Part shown: one piece after another, positions 59,371 through 64,000 of the stretch
Layout of the letters: each line of letters begins with the position of its first letter
How positions within the stretch are numbered: position 1 is the stretch's first letter
Assembly: GCA_009746045.1 (NCBI GenBank)
Contig: RPFO01002073.1
Span: 107,501 to 171,500, forward strand
Source: Mesostigma viride
Lineage: Eukaryota > Streptophyta > Mesostigmatophyceae > Mesostigmatales > Mesostigmataceae
Direction of reading: 5' to 3'
Length of the DNA: 64,000 bases
Notes under the pieces: generated by a model
What the model saw: the letters and a program-made list of their open reading frames with translations, nothing else
Told to the model about the DNA's origin: nothing
Database searches by the model: none
Translations under genes and position numbers: made by a program

Positions 59371-62300
59371 GTGAAGCAGTCCCGTGTACATAGTGAGACA
59401 CCCTGTGGGGACACAGCTTCACATGTAAATAAATCTGGGCAGGGTGCCACCTCTGATCAGCACCAGGGGTGTACTGATGTTCTCATTCCACAAGATTGCA
59501 TGCATGCTGCAGCACAACAATCCCCTCAACTGTCAACAGGTGGAGGGTCCCCAGACAGGGTTGGCTCTGGGAGCCTAGATGCTCTGCTGGGAGGGTCTGC
59601 TGGGTCCTCTGGATCCAAGATGCAGAAGGTGGATGTTGCGTCCTCACACGCAGGGCCCGTCCAGGCGTCTTCCCAGGTGCGTAATCTGGCTAGGCAACTG
59701 AGCTACACGGATGCTGGACGCAGGCTGCACAATATCTTTGGTCACACAGCCATGGCTGAGATGTTTGGTTGGAAGATTGGAGATGAGCCACTGAGGGAAG
59801 CATGCAGGGCTGCAGCTGAGCAATGTGCCTGTAAGGAGAATGCTGCCAAGAAGCCAAGGTCCCATGCTAGGGAGCCTGCCAGGGAGAAGGGGGACATCCA
59901 GGTAGACGTCCAGCATATCAGGGGCTTATACATTTTGGTGGCAGTGGACAGATTTAGCAGGTACAGGCTGCTCCAGATTCTGCCAGATATGAAGGGGAAT
60001 ACCCTGCTGCTGGGCTTGCAGACTCTCTTACCAGGCTTTGGGGTGTACAAGACAGTACAGGCTGATATTCAGTTTGAGTGCCTACTGTCACAGCAGGAGC
60101 AACTGCCATGCAAGCTGCTGGTCACGCCCAGGGAGAGCCATGGACAGCAAGGTGCTGTGGAGAGATCCATCAGGGAGGTCAAGACCGTAGTGCTGGCAGA
60201 ACCTAAGGTGCCACTGGTAGCATCTGCTTTGGAGAGGGCAGTGTGGACCAGGCAGGTGGAAGAACAGTTGAACCTCAGAATAAACTACTATTATGACGGG
60301 GTGGCTGTCAATCCTGTAGCACTGCAGTTTGGGATGCTAGCCCAGGAAGTGGTCCAGGCTTGCTTGAGGAAAGCAGACAGGGTGTTTGCTCAGTTGAGAC
60401 GCAAGGATAGGGGCTGGAATGTGCTGAGGCCTCAGGTGGGGCTGAAGGTCAGAATGTGGAAGGAGCCATCAATGCAGGGCAAGAGGGGCAAGTGGCAGAA
60501 CGGGGTGGTGACCTGTGTGGAAGATGCCAATCGTTCCTGCCTTGTGGCCTTGGAGAGTAATCCCAGGCATGTTTACAGGTTGAGCTGGGCCAACGTCAAG
60601 GAACGCAAGCCACATGCAATCTGGCCTGCAGACGGGCCTGGACCCCAGTGTTGGCTGGAGGGCCAGGTTAAGGACCAGGTAGTTGATGTGCCTGTCACTG
60701 ACGTGGGAGGTGGCTATCCCTCTGATGATGATGAGGTGCAGGAGGCAACTGCATCACCTGTGGTGGAGCCAACGGGGGCTGGGCCTGCACCAGGGTCCAA
60801 GAGGCCACTCATGGCAGACATTGTCCGGTCGCTCATGTTCAACAAGCACAAGGATCCCAAGGTATCTAAGTTGACTGAATGGGGTTCTTGCTGGGCTGCT
60901 ACCCTAGAAGTGGATACTAACTCAGAGGTGTCTATCATCAGGGTGGAGGATGCTCAGGGCCTGAAGGTGAATAAGGCTGGCTGCAGGGCAGTGAGTGACT
61001 TTACGGGCACTGTAACAATGAAGATCCTAGGGGAAGTGACTGTGCCTATCCTGGGTGTCCCCACTGCGTTCTGTGTGGTGGAAGGGTACCAGGGGCCTGC
61101 CATTTTGGGCCAGAATTTCTTGTGCATGCCAGGAGTGACTCTGTCAGCAGATGAGCTTGCACTAGAAGGTCATGGCAGTTTGCCCCTCCAGAGATATCAC
61201 TACTCCAAGGGTCTAGCTGTGGCAGTCAAGGCTGTGAAGGGGCAGCAGAGTGTGGGGCCTGAAGGCAAGGAGCCCATTGCTGAGGACTTGTTGATCATCC
61301 CAACCACCCTAGATCCACGGGACTTGGGGGTGCACAAGTACCAGATTGCTGGTCACAGTCCTATTTCCTGGCACCAGTTGGTAGAGTTGATGCAAAGCCC
61401 CAAGATGGCTAAGGCATGGATTCTAGGGTTTGTCTCCAGTGGGCATGACTGGATAGTGTCTAACTGTGCTGAGCCTGTGGATGAGTTGCCCAGGGAGCAT
61501 CAGTTGCTAAGGCTCTTGTTTGTGCTCAAGCTGAAGGAGATAGACGGGTGCAGGTGCCACATGTGAGGCCAGTTGTGACTGAGTACCATGGCACGGGGGA
61601 GCTGACAGATGAGGAGTTGTATACGCCTGGGATGCTGCATGATACCTGGAGGATTGTTCTGTGTATATATCTGTCTTTCCTGGTCAAGGGCATTGCGTAC
61701 AGCTCTGTGCTGATTGATTTCAAGAGGGCTTTTCTCAAGGGTGATGTGGAGCAGGCCAAGGAGACGTGGCGTGATATCCCTCCCTTCTTTGTAACAGTGC
61801 CCAAGGTGTGGAGAGCAGAGATCAAGTCAAAATATCTCAGAATACTCAAGGGTTTGGAGGGTCTCAGGTCCAGCCCTATCATCTGGAGAAAGAGCCTGGA
61901 AAAGTTTCTGAAAACTCACTGTGGCTTTACTGTGTCTCCAGTTGATCCTTGCTTGTTCCAGAGTACTCATGAAGGGTTGCCTGTGTTTGCATCTCTGCAT
62001 GGAGATGACCTGCACCTTCTAGGGCCTCCTGAGTGGGTGGATTCAGTACTGTCCAAGATCCAGAAGAGGTTTGAGTTAGGAAAGGTCCAGCACATGAAGC
62101 AGGATGAGCCCATGGTGTTTTGTGGAATGCAGGCCACGCTGATCAAGAGGGCAGGTACTTGGTTTATCAAGATGGAGGGTGGCAACAACTATCCTCAGCA
62201 GATCATTGATGCCCTCCAGCAGCCCATTACCCAGGCCAGGTGTGCCACAATCAGGGGAATGTTGGCTTGGCTAGCTAGCATTTGTGCCCCAGATTTGTTG

Positions 62301-62906
62301 GTGCTGAGTAGGCTCACAGATGCTCAGCTGGTTGAGGTAGGGGCAGAGCAGGTGGTTGAGTCTGTCAGGAGCTCACCTCCACTCATACTGGCAGCTGTGG
62401 ACTTGTACAAACCACTCAACATGGTGCTTTTTGTGGACAGTTCCATGGACAGCAGGAAGGTGACGGATGTCAGGGGTAGGGCAGCAGCACTCATTACACT
62501 ACAACAGGAGCACACTTCTCTGGTCAGCTGGTACAGTAGGTTACAGAACAGGGTGACGCCCAGCAGTGACATTGCTGAGTGCAGGGCAATATGTGAGGGG
62601 CTACACACTGCTCTTTACCTCAGGGAGTTATTCTACCAGCTCTGTCAGGTAGCTTCCTGTAGCTTGCAGCTGCACACACTGGTCAAGACAGACAGCATGG
62701 GCATGGTGCAGTTTGTGCACAGACAGCTCGCCAGGAGCAGGGATCTGGATTATTTGTTGCTGAAGGAGATGTCTTACCTTGCTCATCTTGAACATGTGCC
62801 TGGTGTTGACAACCCAGCAGACGCCCTCACCAAGCTGGAGAGCAAGGCTGAGCTGCAATACCCTGTGCTCAAAGGGCTCATGTACCCCTTTTCTGGTGGG
62901 ACTTGA
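59371..62906 (+). pseudogene. Element C pol: integrase, protease, RT, RNase H
   Basis: First frame (59371-61566): His/Cys region RRLHNIFGHTAM...EQCACKENA, integrase core DIQVDVQHIRGLYILVAVDR, VQADIQFECLL, SHGQQGAVERSIREVK, then the retropepsin-like domain ATLEVDTNSEVSIIR (Asp515, DTN) with GPAILGQNFLCMPG. One missing base near 61545 shifts the frame. Second frame (61548-62906): VPHVRPVVTEYHGTG, SSVLIDFKRAFLKGDVEQ, ILKGLEGLRSSPIIW, FASLHGDDLHLLGP (RT), and LFVDSSMDSRKVTDVRG, SSDIAECRAICEG, KTDSMGMVQFVHRQ, NPADALTKLE (RNase H). Same domain order and same odd motifs (DTN, HGDD) as B at clearly lower sequence identity, so these features are lineage traits. Confidence 0.9.
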
Positions 62907-63338
62907 AGTCCAGCCTTTGCCAGTTGGTGGCTGACCAGTGCTGTTGTCCCCAGGGGGGAGGGCAACAGGTAGCCTACCTGTCACCAAGCAGGTAGAAGGC
63001 TCAACAGGAGCAAGCTCTTCCTGTAAAGGATTAGCACAGTGGGATGCCTTTGGCCTCGGGCAGTTAGGCCATGACAGGGCAGGCCATGTTGAGAGTTCTT
63101 CCAGGTTGTTTGTATATATCTCTCTTGTTTAGTTTTCTTTAGCTGTGAATAAGTGACAACCTTGGATATTATGGTGTTGTAACCTGACAGTTGGGCCTTG
63201 CTGGTGCAGGCTGGTCCACTGGGAACACTCAACATTGGTTTTGGTGGATATTCTATAATAAAACATAATCATGTTGTATGCCAATCTCTCTTGTTGTCTG
63301 TCATGTGACCAGGTTAAGTTTAACCTGGGGTTCTGGGG

Positions 63339-63355
63339 TAGGGTTCGATTCCCTA
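63339..63355 (+). other. tRNA T-arm-like hairpin in element C
   Basis: TAGGG-TTCGATT-CCCTA. Loop identical to elements A and B; stem pairs C-G and G-T of A/B are replaced by T-A and A-T, keeping the stem. Confidence 0.7.
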
Positions 63356-63855
63356 GTTGAGCCACAGCCTGGTATGTATGACTCCTGGGCTTTAACACCC
63401 AGTGATGACATGGGCTCCCCATCAAGCAGTGGCACAGTGGTGTTGAAGTGGTTTCCATTGGTGAACATTTGGATGGATGATGCCTGGAACGCTCGGGGCG
63501 GGCGCCATGAAACGGGCGCCAGTGATAACTGGGAAGACCAGGAACTCACTGTAATACGTTTCCTGTAGTCAGGGCCTCTCATTCAGATATCCAGGATATG
63601 TTGCCTAAGGAATATTCAATATCCTCCTTTAAGCCCAAGCCAAGGTACAGTTGCAAAAGAAAGGGTTGGGGATGACCTGCAGGTCAAGTTAATGATCAGA
63701 TGGCAGGGTTGAACCATAGATCCCTAAGAAGGATACCATTAAGGTGGCAAAAGGGGTGCTCATGAGGCTTATTATAAGTCCAGGGTAACCAGGTGTCCAT
63801 TTCACAAGGCAGCAAGGAATGGGTTGGTCATGGTGTGAAGCTTGCAGCTCCAAAA

Positions 63856-63870
63856 CAAGAAAGGGTTGGA
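63856..63870 (+). promoter_or_regulatory. Polypurine tract of element C
   Basis: CAAGAAAGGGTTGG lies directly before the AGTTAGC start of the 3' LTR, as in elements A and B. Confidence 0.7.
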
Positions 63871-64000
63871 GTTAGCATATTGGTGATGCAATATGCTAAG
63901 CATATCATACTTGAAGTGGCCTTTCCAACGCCGTGCTAAACGCCTCATTTGGACAAGGAACTTGAGAGTTATCAAGTCCCGAAGTAATGCCGCCGGACGC
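63871..64000 (+). repeat. 3' LTR of element C, start only
   Basis: First 130 bp of the LTR, matching 56338-56472 with one substitution and a short indel; cut by the window end. Confidence 0.9.

Larger units (their letters stand above)
62907..63870 (+). other. 3' untranslated region of element C
   Basis: Non-coding. Contains a perfect AGGTTAA-GT-TTAACCT hairpin at 63311-63326 and the T-arm-like hairpin just downstream. It ends in the polypurine tract before the LTR. Confidence 0.7.
56338..64000 (+). mobile_element. Copia-like LTR retrotransposon C
   Basis: Third element of the A/B lineage, distinct subfamily, inserted in ORF X of D2 and running off the window. Order: 5' LTR, extra ORF, gag, pol (integrase, protease, RT, RNase H), 3' UTR, polypurine tract, 3' LTR start. 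Both LTRs start AGTTAGCATATTGG and differ by one substitution and a 5-6-base indel in about 130 bp. Gag has two frame breaks and pol one. Confidence 0.88.

Overview
The window is nuclear DNA of a eukaryote with a large, transposon-filled genome. The only gene that looks like a normal host gene (2014-2643) encodes a hot-dog-fold acyl thioesterase of the plant ALT type. This, plus Ty3/gypsy and Ty1/copia-like elements, L1/R2-like LINEs and hAT transposons, suggests the green lineage, perhaps a streptophyte (charophyte-type) alga; the species is inference. No bacterial operon, rRNA, CRISPR array or convincing tRNA gene was seen.

Layout: (1) 1-4020, thioesterase gene and unannotated flanks. (2) 4025-7878, a decayed L1-like LINE ORF1 (minus) split at its start codon by a 5'-truncated LINE with RT and a restriction-like endonuclease (5532-7645, 15-bp target duplication), then a Penelope-like RT fragment. 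(3) 7879-27771, copia-like element A (plus), inserted in that RT fragment (CCTTT duplication); A carries a non-autonomous hAT (8436-9475) in its 5' LTR and a 12.3-kb gypsy element, D1 (12508-24800, minus), in its body. (4) 27772-36982, old repeats, LINE tails, a second ORF1 copy, unannotated DNA and a hAT-like element G. (5) 36983-48755, copia-like element B (minus) with an intact 1185-codon pol; its gag is split by a 4-kb hAT element F (42858-46865) and its 5' LTR by a second gypsy copy, D2. (6) 48756-56337, D2 (minus), itself split by LTR element E (49420-54421) and cut at the right by (7) copia-like element C (plus, 56338 to beyond the window).

Main discoveries. A, B and C belong to one unusual copia-like lineage. 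Pol order in B and C is integrase - retropepsin-like domain - RT - RNase H, with the protease after instead of before integrase, and its active-site triad reads D-T-N instead of D-T-G in all three elements. The LTRs begin AGTTA and, where the end is visible, finish TAACT instead of TG...CA. B and C carry an extra ORF upstream of gag, and all three have a tRNA T-arm-like hairpin with compensatory changes in the 3' region. The D gypsy family carries a 5' ORF with an RNase H1-type hybrid-binding (viroplasmin) domain and two unrecognised ORFs downstream of integrase. Element E has LTRs that appear to run opposite to its gag-less pol. D and E LTRs start with a hairpin built from the LTR terminus itself.
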